Below are positions 10,170-19,502 of a DNA stretch of 64,000 nt, one piece after another; position 1 is the stretch's first letter; each line of letters begins with the position of its first letter. Under the pieces are notes generated by a model. It was not told the DNA's origin. It worked only from the letters and a program-made list of their open reading frames with translations, and did no database searches. A program made the translations under genes and the position numbers. Where the stretch lies: assembly GCA_963580285.1 (NCBI GenBank), contig OY757026.1, forward strand, positions 87,208,651 to 87,272,650. The letters run 5' to 3'. The stretch is from Lucinisca nassula. Its lineage: Eukaryota > Mollusca > Bivalvia > Lucinida > Lucinidae.

Positions 10170-12745
10170 GAGGGCCATTATTGGCCCCAGGGTTTTAATG
10201 TGCATAATGTTGAGGGAGGTCTTAAAGGTGAAGCTTCATACCAAACATCAACAAAGGCTATAATTAGAACAATCTTGGCAAAGGTCCACTAGATAAAGCT
10301 ACACATCAAATTTCAAAGACCTGGGCCTTGCAGTTTCAGAGAAGAAGATTTTTTTCAAAGATATTCCCTACATAAGCCTATGCAAAACCAAATGGCCCCA
10401 GGGCTATATAAATCTATGTAAAAACAAAGGGCCCCGGCCCGGGGTGGGGGCATTTGTGGCCCCAGGGCTATAATTTGAACAATCTTGGTAGAGGTCCACT
10501 AGATAAAGCTCCATACTAAATATCAAAGGCCTTGGCCTTGCAGTTTCAGAGAAGATTTTTAAAGATTTCCCTATATAAGTCTATGCAAAACCAAAGGGCC
10601 CCGGAGCGGGGACATTTTTGGTACCAGGGCTATAATTTGAATAATTTTGATAGAGGTCCACTAGATGCAGCTTCATACCAAATATCAAAGACCCAGGCCT
10701 TGTGGTTTCAGAGAAGAAGATTTTTGAAGATTTTCCCCATGTAAGTCTATGTAAAACCATAGGGCCCCAGAGTGGGGGCATTTTTGGCCCCAGGGCTATA
10801 ATTTTAACAATCTTGGTAGAGGTCCATTAGATGCAACTTCATACCAAATTTCAAAGTCCTGGGCCTTGTGGTTTCAGAGAAGATTTTTAAAGATTATCCC
10901 TATATAAGTCTATGTAAAACCAAAGGGCCCCGGGACGGGGCCACTTTTGGCCCCAGCACTATAATTTGAATCATCTTGGTAGGGGTCCTTTAGAAGAAGC
11001 TTCATACCAAATATAAAAGACCTAGGCCTTGTGGTTTCAGAGAAGAAGATTTTTAAAGATTTTCCCTATATAAGTCTATGTAAAACCAAAGGGCCCCTGA
11101 GCGGGGGCATTTTTGGCCCAAGGGCTATAATTTGAACAATCTTGGTAGGGGTCCACTAGATGAAGCTTCATACAAAATATCAAAGTCCTGGGCCTTGCGG
11201 TTTCAGAGAAGAAGATTTTTAAAGATTTTCCCTATATAAGGCCATGTAAAACCAAAGGGTCCCAGTCGGAGGCTTTTTTTGCCCCAGCACTATAATTTGA
11301 ACAATCTTGGTAGGGGTCCACTAGATAAAGCTTAATTCCAAATATCAAAGTCCTGGGCCTTGCAGTTTCAGAGCAGAAGATTTTTAAAGATTTTCCCTAT
11401 ATAAGCCTATGTAAAACCAAAGGGCCCGGCGGCGGGGACATTTTTGGCCTCAGCACTATCATTTGAATAATCTTGTTAGGGGTCTTTTAGATGAAGCTTC
11501 ATACCAAATATAAAAGACCTAGGCCTTGTGGTTTCAGAGAAAAGGATTTTTAAAGATTTTCCCTATATAAGTCTATGTAAAAACAAAGGGCCCCTGAGCG
11601 GGGGCATTTTTGGCCCAAGGGCGATAGTTTGAACAATCTTGGTAGAGGTCCATTGGATGAAGCTTCATTCTAAATATCAAAGTCCTGGACCTTGCGGTTT
11701 CAGAGAAGAAGATTTTTAAAGATTTTCCCTATATAAGTCTATGTAAAACCAAAGGGCCCCTGAGCAGGGGGATTTTTGGCCCAAGGGCTATAATTTGAAC
11801 AATCTTGGTAGGGGTCCACTAGATGAAGCTTCATACAAAATATCAAAGTCCTGGGCCTTGCGGTTTCAGAGAAGAAGATTTTTAAAGATTTTCCCTATAT
11901 AAGCCTATGTAAAACCAAAGGGCCCCAGGTGGAGGCTTTTTTTGCCCCAGCACTATAATTTGAACAATCTTGGTAGGGGTCCACTAGATAAAGCTTAATA
12001 CCAAATATCAAAGTCCTGGGCCTTGCAGTTTCAGAGCAGAAGATTTTTAAAGATTTTCCCTATATAAGTCTATGTAAAACCAAAGGGCCCGGGGGTGGGG
12101 ACATTTTTGGCCTCAGCACTATCATTTGAATAATCTTGTTAGGGGTCTTTTAGATGAAGCTTCATACCAAATATAAAAGACCTAGGCCTTGTGGTTTCAG
12201 AGAAAAGGATTTTTAAAGATTTTCCCTATATAAGTCTATGTAAAAACAAAGGGCCCCTGAGCGGGGGCATTTTTGGCCCAAGGGCGATAATTTGAACAAT
12301 CTTGGTAGAGGTCCAATGGATGAAGCTTCATTCTAAATATCAAAGTCCTGGACCTTGCGGTTTCAGAGAAGAAGATTTTTAAAGATTTTCCCTATATAAG
12401 GCCATGTAAAACCAAAGGGCCCCGGAACGGGGGCATTTTTTGCCCCAGCACTATAATTTGAACAATCTTGGTAGGGGTCCACTAGATAAAGCTTAATACC
12501 AAATATCAAAGTCCTGGGCCTTGCAGCTTCAGAGCAGAAGATTTTTAAAGATTTTCCCTATATAAGCCTATGTAAAACCAAAGGGCCCGGGGCGGGGACA
12601 TTTTTGGCCTCAGCACTATCATTTGAATAATCTTGTTAGGGGTCTTTTAGATGAAGCTTCATACCAAATATAAAAGACCTAGGCCTTGTGGTTTCAGAGA
12701 AAAGGATTTTTAAAGATTTTCCCTATATAAGTCTATGTAAAACTA
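10170..12745 (+). repeat. 166-bp array with higher-order structure (~15 units)
   Basis: AGATTTTTAAAGATTTTCCC recurs at about 11047, 11213, 11378, 11547, 11714, 11879, 12041, 12211, 12374, 12540 and 12706. Variant monomers (TTTCAGAGCAGAAG; GGCCTCAGCACTATCATTTG) reappear together near 11340, 12002 and 12499, that is every 4 then 3 monomers. This is a higher-order repeat made by block duplication. Confidence 0.9.
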
Positions 12746-13625
12746 GAGTGTTCACAAGTTTTTTCTTTAATTTGACCTACTGACCTACTTTTTGACCCGA
12801 AAAGACCTTTATTCAAACTTAGCCAAGATATTGTCACAATGACCATTCTGAGCAAGATTAATGATTTAACCAAACTTGTGGCCTCCTGAGTATTCACAAG
12901 GTTTTTCTATGATTTGACCTACTGACCTACTTTTCAACCGGACATGACCCATATTCAAACTTGACCGAGATATTGTCATGATGATCATTCTGAGCAAGTT
13001 TGATTATGATTGGACCAAAATTGTGGCCCCTAGGGTGTTCACAAGGTTTTTATATGATTTGACCCGCTGACCTACTTTTTAACCCGATATGACCCATATT
13101 CGAACTGGACTGAAATATTGTCACAATGGTCATTCTGAGCAAGTTTCATGATAATTGGACCAAAACAGTGGCCTTCAGAGTGTTCACAAGGTTTTTCTAT
13201 GATTTGACCTACTGACCTACTTTTTGACCGGACATGACCCATATTCGAACTTGACCAAGATATTGTCATGATGATCATTCTGAGCAAGTTTGATTATGAT
13301 TGGACCAAAATTGTGGCCTCTAGGGTGTTCACAAGGTTTTTCTATGATTTGACCCGCTGACCTACTTTTTAAGCCGACATGATCCATATTCAAACTTCAC
13401 TAAAATATTGTCACAATGATCATTCTGAGCAAGTTTGATGATGATTGGACCAAAATTGTGGCCTCTCGAGTGTTCACAAGGTTTTTCTATGATTTGACCT
13501 ACTGACCTACTTTTTTACCCGACATGACCCAAATTCGAACTTGACCGAGATATTGTCATGATTATCATTCTGAGCAAGTTTGATGATAATTGGACCAAAA
13601 CTGTGGCCTCTAGTGTGTTCACAAG
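12745..13625 (+). repeat. 144-bp tandem repeats, 6 units
   Basis: TGACCTACTTTT recurs about every 144 bp from 12781 to 13502. Each unit carries GATATTGTCA, GATCATTCTGAGCAAGTTTG and GTGGCCTCTAGGGTGTTCAC. The same monomer forms the body of the interrupted element at 24519-26624. Confidence 0.9.
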
Positions 13626-13745
13626 AAAAAGTTTACGCACGGACGACGCACGACGGACGACGGACGACGCACGACGCACGACGCACGACGACGCCGGACA
13701 TCTTACTGTCACAAAAGCTCACCATGACCTTCGGTCAGGTGAGCT

Positions 13746-13857
13746 AAAAATACCCAAAGTGACAAAGGGCCATAACTCATGAAGTATTTTTGGGAATGAA
13801 GTCAAAAGTTAATCAGGTCATCTACTCATCACCACCAATCTATTCACCAACTTTCGG
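13746..13857 (+). repeat. ~310-bp tandem array, unit 4 left part
   Basis: It begins AAAAATACCCAAAGTGACAA directly after HP element iii and stops at CCAACTTTC, where a family E copy is inserted. It resumes at 14536. Confidence 0.8.
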
Positions 13858-14282
13858 GCCCCTCGGAGTCCAACTGTTGGTTTTCTTTTGCTCCAGCAAT
13901 TCTGTTGTTGTATGCTGTCGAGTCCTCAATCTTGTTTCATCTCTGTAGTTTTTTTATTTGTATGTTCCACGAGATGTTACACTGATGAGTTAGGAAGCCT
14001 TCATGTGGACTAAACAAAATTAGTGTATACCGTGACAGAGGTAAGGGCGAGGATTATGGCCATGTAAAATCGATGCAAGCCCCCCAGTGCAACCACTAAC
14101 CGTTCCAAGGCGGTTTGTTTGTGTTGTTGTTTGTTACACTGTGTGTATCACTTGTGTCTTTTTTATTTTGGATGGCCATTTGGCCATTTTGTGGGAAAGT
14201 ACCTGTCCTTATGGCCTTCCTTTGTGTAGGTTTCCATTATGGTGTGGTCGCTTCGTGTTTGTGTTTCTTTCCCTTTGGTGTC

Positions 14283-14482
14283 TACATCATAGTGTAGATT
14301 ATATTTTCTTGTCCTTTGGGATCATTGATTCCATTGTGGAATTTTGAAAATATCTGAGGGTCACTGATGAGGCCTAATTGGCCGAAACTAGCTAGTCTGG
14401 CCCAGAAAACATGTACACTCCATATATTTCAGTTCTGTGGTGTATTCCTTGCTTCCAAAGGATAACCCTTTTATAGAACGTA
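14283..14482 (+). mobile_element. Retrozyme-like ~200-bp unit, family 2
   Basis: Other family E copies read TTTGGTGTCTTTGATGGG without a break. Here about 200 bp of unrelated sequence lies between GGTGTC and TTTGATGGG, and it contains the hammerhead at 14358-14403. It has no protein, no tRNA head and no terminal inverted repeat. A single copy is present, and outside the ribozyme it shares no obvious sequence with the 383-bp family. Confidence 0.55.
14358..14403 (+). ncRNA. Hammerhead ribozyme (type I, GUC site)
   Basis: Stem I is GGGTCA (14358-14363) with TGGCCC (14398-14403), six pairs with one G-U. The core CTGATGA is at 14364-14370. Stem II is GGCC / GGCC with loop TAATT (14371-14383). 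GAA is at 14384-14386. Stem III is ACTAG / CTAGT (14387-14396), self-complementary with no separate loop, so three pairs and a 4-nt loop or dimerisation are likely. C14397 is the residue before the predicted cut (14397/14398). All residues needed for catalysis are present. Very short stem III is typical of animal retrozyme and Penelope-type hammerheads. Confidence 0.85.
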
Positions 14483-14535
14483 TTTGATGGGTGGAGTAAG
14501 AATTGTATCGATTCCTGATCTTTGTTTAACTTCTA

Positions 14536-14803
14536 CTTTTCAAGGCTATAGCTCTTATAGTTTTTGAGATATTTTGCTGACAAGATTTAAAAAAAAAATC
14601 AAAGGGCAATAACTCTTGAAAGGGGCATAATCTGGACGAGAAAAAAATTACATGTCCCCTAGTTTCCATGAGCAATCCATATATGAAATTTCGAAACCCT
14701 AGCATACACGGTTCTTAAGTTATGCTATGCATCAAAAGCGTAACGGACGGATGAACGAAGCAGAAGCAATATGCCCCACCAACTTCTTCGAAGTAGGGGG
14801 TAT
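14536..14803 (+). repeat. ~310-bp tandem array, unit 4 right part with hairpin end
   Basis: It resumes at TTTCAAGGCTATAGCTCTT and runs to AACGGACGGATGAACGAAGC, then a hairpin CCCCACCAACTTCTTCGAAG..TAGGGGGTATAA, the same terminus as at 6670-6732. Confidence 0.75.
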
Positions 14804-15440
14804 AATGACTAAGTTCACAATGTGAAAAAAAAAAAATTTGATCTGAGAATTATGTCTAAACCCCGTGCACATCCTCATACCATGAAAAAAAAACACATGC
14901 AAAGTTTCAAAACTGTAAGAGGAGCTGCGATGACAAGAGGTACCAACAGTACTATAATGTTATTAATCAAGTAATTTCGTATTGGCCCAGGTACAGGTCC
15001 GAGGTCTGCTATATTGACACGAGGCCGAAGGCCGAGGCCAATACAGCTGACCGAGGACCTGTAACTGGGCCAATACGAAATTACTTGATAAATGGCAATT
15101 TTATTAATTGACGCAATTAAAAACATGATTTATGATTTTTGAATATTGGTTGACCTTGTTTAATATAGGATAATCAATTAATAAATCAACTGAATGTTAA
15201 AACTGACTACATGAAATGTGAAAACATTGACAAAAATTGATCCGAGAATTATGTGTAAACCATATGCACACCCTCATACCATGGCAAATACACATGCCAA
15301 GTTTCTAAATGATGGATATAAAACTGTAAAAGAAGCTGCGATGACAAGACACTCAGTGTACAATGTTGACGTCAAGACAGACGGGCAACCTGCTTGAAGG
15401 ACGCCAGGACAGAGGGACAGACGAAAAGCAGGTGCGACAA
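14804..15440 (+). repeat. ~180-bp repeats (two units) split by a fold-back
   Basis: 14804-14960 and 15185-15350 match the 4180-4660 family (ACTAAGTTCACAATGTG, CTCATACCATG, GAGCTGCGATGACAAGA). The second unit continues to a GACAGACGGGCAACC..GGACAGAGGGACAGACG tail. Fold-back sequence lies between them. Confidence 0.65.
14966..15089. repeat. Fold-back, ~53-nt arms
   Basis: ATCAAGTAATTTCGTATTGG is mirrored by CCAATACGAAATTACTTGAT, extending inward through CCCAGGTACAGGTCC with a few mismatches. The loop is GAGGCCGAAGGCCGAGG-like. It is probably a palindromic non-autonomous DNA transposon. Confidence 0.75.
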
Positions 15441-15835
15441 TAAACTGCGGCAGAAGAACCGCCTTGGAAAGGTCTAAGAAAAGTATTTCACTTGGGGTGG
15501 GGGATGTGCTTAAATCGATTTTAAGCGGCCGCAATCCTCGCCCTTACTTCCTTCGCGATTTAGACAATTAATTTGCTCAGTCCACATGAAGGTTTCTTAC
15601 TCATCAGTGCAACATCTCCGAGAACACAAATATCAAACAACCAAATAGATGAAATAACGGTGAGAACTCGACAGCATGAAGTAACTGAAATTCTGGAGCA
15701 AAAGAAAATCAACAGTTGGACTCGGATAGACCCGACCATAGACAGAGCATCAGGTACCATCCAACATAACATAAAATTAATTTTAATTATAAGTAAACTT
15801 TTACGCTGGAGCCGTCATAGAATCTGAGGCCTGAC
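15440..15835 (-). mobile_element. Family E copy, partial
   Basis: It carries AGAAGAACCGCCTTGGAA, TTAAATCGATTTTAAG, CGCGATTTAGACAA, ACTCATCAGTGCAACATCTC and CTGGAGCAAAAGAAAATCAA. It ends with ACGCTGGAGCCGTCATAGAA, as in the copy at 38512-39125. Confidence 0.7.
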
Positions 15836-15839
15836 CCAA

Positions 15840-16250
15840 TGGTATTCAATTAAGGAAGGTAGCAAGGTTATCAACAGTGACTTTTTATTCGTGAGATGTC
15901 ATATCAAGAATTTATAAATCCCCATGTTACTATGATGGCTCCCTGTTCCATCAAGTTTCAGCTCAATCAGAATTTTGGTTCGGTAGGAGATAGTGTTAAA
16001 ACAAATTCAAGATGGCTGTCACTATGGCGGCAATCGTGCAAGTGGAACAGAATGGTATTGCTACCATGACTCCATGTCCCATCAAGTTCCAGCAGTCAGA
16101 ATTTTGGTTCGGTAGGAGATGTTGTTGTAAACAAATGCAAGATGGTTGCTACAATGAGGGCCATTTTGAAATCTGTAAAATAATTATGTAAGCAATTCGG
16201 AATCTCAAATTTGCACCAATGTCTCACGCCTATCATCAGTTTAATATTGC
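15840..16250. repeat. ~122-bp repeat, two units
   Basis: CATCAAGTT(T/C)CAGC followed by TCAGAATTTTGGTTCGGTAG appears near 15950 and 16078, each with CAAGATGG downstream. No gene is seen in the stretch. Confidence 0.55.
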
Positions 16251-16288
16251 TTACAGTCCATTCATGCGGAGATGCGGAAATTGTTTAA

Positions 16289-16459
16289 GAAATAGATCAG
16301 CTCGAACTGTGATTTGTTGAGTAATAAATCACAGTTTGGAGGTCAGTTGTAAAGTAGACAAATCACGTGCGCATAGCGCGCGTGATTTGTCTACTTACAA
16401 CTGACCGACAAACTGTGATTTATTATTCAACAAATCACAAACTAGAGCTGATCTATTTC
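16289..16459. repeat. 171-bp fold-back, ~75-nt arms
   Basis: GAAATAGATCAGCTCGAACT faces its complement ending AGAGCTGATCTATTTC. The arms continue through CTGTGATTTGTTGA and TCAGTTGTAAAGTAGACAAA to a GCGCATAGCGCGC centre. A half-similar sequence (GAGCTGTGATTTGTTGCAG) recurs at 17005-17040. Confidence 0.8.
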
Positions 16460-16587
16460 GATTCTAACAGGCTGAAAATCGGCAATAATGCTGTTGTTTC
16501 CTTCAAAATCTCACAACTTTTCGCCATTGCTAGAAGAAATCCCGCTAAAATTATCGACTTAAACACATGAATTTATACCCTTTTCTA

Positions 16588-16885
16588 TCCGCACCAGCCC
16601 ATTGGGGCTTGAAGAAATAGATGGGCTGTATGATGCTTCCATGCAGAGCTGAAACCAACCGCACGTGAATACTGGTAAACTGCTTAGAGGTTCTAAGCAT
16701 GCCCAGGAAAAGTGGTGCGAGTTGGACCGTCCATGCATAAACCTTATTGGTGTCATTGGGCGGCAGGGCTTGAGATGTCATTTCATCTCAATGTCGGGTA
16801 AAAGTCCCACAAAATTGGAAGCAACGTCTCCAATATGACCTATTCAGTGTTGACGGGGACGTTAAACCCCAAATCAAACAAACAA
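16588..16885 (+). mobile_element. SINE S1 with 13-bp target duplication
   Basis: The 298-bp copy from CCAGCCCATTGGGGCTTGAA to GGGACGTTAAACCCC plus a CAAA-rich tail is flanked by perfect ATACCCTTTTCTA at 16575-16587 and 16886-16898. The sharp duplication shows target-primed retrotransposition. Confidence 0.88.
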
Positions 16886-17224
16886 ATACCCTTTTCTAAC
16901 GTTTTCGATGCGAGAATACGACGTTACACCGTCTAACGTCAAGGAAATCAACTAGTGACGTCATAAATTTGCAGTTTTTAATGACGTCACTCGTCACGCT
17001 CTTCCGAGCTGTGATTTGTTGCAGAATAAATCACAGTTATTTTCCATTGCCTATATAGGCGCGCTGTGTTAGAATAAATGCTAAAAGGCAATAACCGACA
17101 AATAACGGACAGCAGAATGACAGACGATAGGCCACGGCATAAGCTTATGCACGGCGTTGCTCCGGTTGATCCAAATACTAAACCTGACACAGTAGATGCA
17201 TACTGCATAAAGGATCCTACATGT

Positions 17225-17415
17225 GTGTTCGTATATTATTAGAATTAGTAAAAGAGTTGAGGAAAACGGATAAAATGCGAGGTTTTGCCAGGCATCTTTC
17301 CCCCACGAGTTATTAAACGAACACAGGAATCTGGATAAAATGCGAAGCCTCGCCGTACATTTTATCTCTTTTCCTCAACCAGTTTGATAAATTAAATATT
17401 ACATGAGTACAAATG
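17225..17415. repeat. Fold-back element F, rearranged copy
   Basis: It contains AAGAGTTGAGGAAAACGGAT, a second AATCTGGATAAAATGCGAAG, and the inverse TTTTATCTCTTTTCCTCAAC. It is related to 1316-1446 and 35253-35352, with extra sequence between the arms. A SINE-like tail (ACCCCAATATAAACAAACAA) follows at about 17525. Confidence 0.5.
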
Positions 17416-17639
17416 CGAGATTCTATTTAACATATGACATATTGATAATTGCCTGCCCATGAAGAGTGTGGATAGGTAAATTGACCGGCTCAAAAAATGA
17501 CCCACATAGAGTTGACTGGGCCGATTAACCCCAATATAAACAAACAAACAAGCAAATTACATGGTCTTATTCCATTCTCTGACGCGATGTCATATGATAA
17601 ATATAGTTTGGAAAAAAGGTTAGTCTTGTCTGCACTTAC

Positions 17640-17774
17640 CAGACCCCGAATGCACTGTGGGAGGTTCTGACAAAAATTTGAAACATCCTGGTATATATTG
17701 TATGTGTTATTCATAACAATGTCACGATGCACCACCATAGCTATTGCTTTACACAGATTGCACACTACATCACC
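17640..17774 (-). CDS. Saposin-B-type domain exon
   Basis: Minus-strand exon of 45 codons in phase 0/0. The acceptor is TTGTTCAATTGCAG and the donor GTAAGTGCAG. The peptide begins GDVVCNLCKAIAMVV and ends NFCQNLPQCIRGL. The Cys-x2-Cys pair, then 26 residues, then Cys-x-x-Leu-Pro is the saposin-B fold pattern (first half of a SapB domain). Proteins of this family bind and present lipids in lysosomes or are secreted. One NxT site (NNT) is present. The exon carrying the last cysteines was not found nearby. The neighbours are repeats, so this is one exon of a widely spaced gene. A pseudo-exon cannot be excluded, but both splice sites are strong. Confidence 0.62.
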
Positions 17775-17945
17775 CTGCAATTGAACAAGTGTCTTTTTAA
17801 ATTGGGAATTAAAATGAAAATCTTAACCAAAAACATTTACCCTGATGTTATTTGAAAACAAGCACTGCACTAACATCAAGCAAGTGACATAACTCTGTCA
17901 AAAATGAATTCAAAGTGAAGGTGCATTAGTTTTCTTCTCTAAACT

Positions 17946-17985
17946 ATAGGCCCTTTGGGCCAAAGATCGCTCACCTGGAAAAACT
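17946..17985 (+). mobile_element. HP element 5' terminal fragment
   Basis: TATAGGCCCTTTGGGCC followed by AAAGATCGCTCACCTGG matches the left terminus of HP elements (palindrome plus ATCGCTCACCTG). The rest of the element is absent. Confidence 0.5.
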
Positions 17986-18009
17986 TATCCAAAGGAAGCA
18001 AAGATTTCT

Positions 18010-18301
18010 CTTACCAGGTGTCAATGCTTAACGAACTAGAATGGCCGTCCCTAGAGGCCCGTCGTGAGCAGTCCTCTTTAACCTTCTTCTATAAGATACA
18101 CTCAGGTACAGTGGCCGTTAATAAAGACAAATACTTGACCCCTGTGACAGTTTCAACCAGAAAAAAAGCATCAAAAGTAAACAACGCACAGTATCATAGG
18201 TACCAGTCCTACATTGATGACCTGAAAAAATCCTTTTTCCCTAGGACTATTCCCCAGTGGAATAGTCTTCCCTCTTCTGTGGTGAATGCTAATAAAAATC
18301 A
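18010..18301 (+). pseudogene. C-terminal remnant of a non-LTR reverse transcriptase
   Basis: The frame reads LNELEWPSLEARREQSSL, then FFYKIHSG, then KKSFFPRTIPQWNSLPSSVV. This is the characteristic end of ORF2 in CR1/Jockey-type non-LTR retrotransposons, downstream of the RT thumb. Everything upstream (endonuclease, RT catalytic part) is missing. The frame stops at 18306 next to a sequence shared with the retrozyme units, where one nucleotide fewer than in the copies at 25301 and 25684 puts it out of frame. It is a dead 5'-truncated fragment. Confidence 0.72.
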
Positions 18302-18595
18302 AACATGAGTTCCTTTAAGAGCAATGAAAACATTCATAAGAAAGAAGATGGGTCATACTACGTAGTTTCGGCTAATAAAGCCTCATCAGTGACCCTGTAA
18401 TGATCCGGCAACGAAAGCCAGAGGAAACATACTGCAAAATTGCGAATTTCGAACAGGCAGTCGATTCAAAGACTGATATAAATCAAAATGGGGTCCAAAT
18501 AATTAAAAGCCTGTCTAGAATTTGAGTCTAAACTAATAATTTATATCTGATTTCTCAGAATATTCACGCTGATCTCAAAGGACCAAAAGTAAAAT
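18290..18595 (-). mobile_element. Retrozyme family 1, single diverged unit
   Basis: It is about 90% similar to the 383-bp units at 25299-26065, from AATAAAAATCAAA to AAGGACCAAAAGTAAAAT, where similarity stops. The missing part corresponds to the last ~75 bp of the unit. It carries a hammerhead on the minus strand and is fused on its left to the RT remnant. Confidence 0.65.
18350..18395 (-). ncRNA. Hammerhead ribozyme (type I, GUA site)
   Basis: Read on the minus strand: stem I GGGTCA with TGACCC (six perfect pairs), core CTGATGA, stem II GGCT / AGCC with loop TTATT, GAA, stem III ACTAC / GTAGT, then A before the predicted cut (between plus positions 18356 and 18355). The core is intact. Confidence 0.85.
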
Positions 18596-18714
18596 GGACT
18601 GCAGAAGAGTTCAAAGCCAGTACAGTGTAAGATTGAGATTCAGAGAGGTATGCGCTTTAGTATACCTCTGTTATTCAGATTGTAAATAGTTTTAAGGACT
18701 CATCCAGTGATTTC

Positions 18715-18905
18715 TCTTTTTTTTTTAGCTAAATCCTAAATTTAGCTACGCACCCAACTGAGGTAATGGCCAAATATGACCGACTCCGTATAAGAAGATA
18801 GATAGACAGAAGTATATCAATCTGCATTTTGGTTAAGCAGAAGAATTTCATAGTGAAATAGCAAAATGGTAGTCCTGGCAGACACCTTGGATTTCCACAT
18901 TGAAT
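18715..18905. repeat. T-rich repeat with TTTAGCTAAATCC palindrome
   Basis: TTTTTTAGCTAAATCCTAAA and CCGACTCCGTATAAGAAGAT also occur in reverse around 27440-27540 next to a tRNA-derived SINE. It may be the 3' body of that SINE. No gene. Confidence 0.4.
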
Positions 18906-18977
18906 GAAAAAGCATAAATAGAATTTTATTTTATTTTAGTACTCTTTATGTTGGTTGGCGCCTGATTCTCCGTCTTT

Positions 18978-19500
18978 GGTCGGGCCCCTCGGAGTCTAAC
19001 TGTTGGTTTTCTTTTGCTCCAGCAATTCTGTTGTTGTATGCTGTCGAGTCCTCAACCTTGTTTCATCTCTGTAGTTTTTTTATTTGTATGTTCTCGGAGA
19101 TGTTACACTGATGAGTTAGGAAGCCTTCATGCGGACTAGACAAAATTAATGTACACCGCGACAGAGGTAGGGCGAGGATTATGGCCATGTAAAATCGATT
19201 TAAGCCCCCCAGTGGAATTCTTTCCACTGACCGTTCCAAGGCGGTTCTTCTGGGGCAGTTTGTTTGTGTTGTTGGTTGTTACTTACTGTGTGTATAACTT
19301 GTGTCTTTATTTTGGATGGCCATTTGGCCTTTTTGTGGGAAAGTAACTGTCCTTATGGCCTTCCTTTGTTTAGGTTTCCACTGTGGTCTGGTCGCTTCAT
19401 GTTTGTGTTTCTTTCCTTTTGGTGTCTTTGATGGGTGGAGTAAGTTAATTGTATCAATCCTTATCTCTGTTTTACTTCTACTTTACCTATTTTTTATCTT
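18978..19500 (+). mobile_element. Family E copy
   Basis: It starts GGGCCCCTCGGAGTCTAACT. It holds CTGATGAGTTAGGAAGCC, AAAATCGATTTAAGCCC, CCGTTCCAAGGCGGTTC and GGATGGCCATTTGGCC, and ends near TTTACTTCTACTTT. It is immediately followed by an inverted copy. There are short open frames only and none is convincing. Confidence 0.75.
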
Positions 19501-19502
19501 TA

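Larger units (their letters stand above)
10107..13745 (+). mobile_element. HP element, copy iii (3.6 kb)
   Basis: It starts CAAGAGGGCC with a palindrome AGGGCCATGATGGCCCT at 10111-10127 and ATCGCTCACCTG. It ends with a hairpin at 13716-13745 (AGCTCACCATGACC, TTC, GGTCAGGTGAGCT). The flanks AATGTAA and AAAAATACCC rejoin into the intact array sequence seen at 9770-9790. Inside are a 166-bp array (10170-12745), a 144-bp array (12745-13625) and a GACGACGC microsatellite (13633-13695). No protein is encoded. Confidence 0.82.
13858..14535 (+). mobile_element. Family E copy inserted in the ~310-bp array
   Basis: It starts GGGCCCCTCGGAGTCCAACT and ends near TCGATTCCTGATCTTTG..CTTCT. The host reads CAACTTTC on the left and ACTTTTCAAGG on the right, compared with an intact CAACTTTCAAGG, which fits a short ACTTTC target duplication. 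The copy is itself interrupted at about 14283-14482 by the hammerhead-bearing insertion. Confidence 0.7.

Noticed and set aside
13980..14005. CACTGATGAGTTAGG in family E as a further hammerhead core
   Set aside because: CTGATGA is present in every E copy, but there is no GAAA at the right distance, no stem II and no closing stem I.
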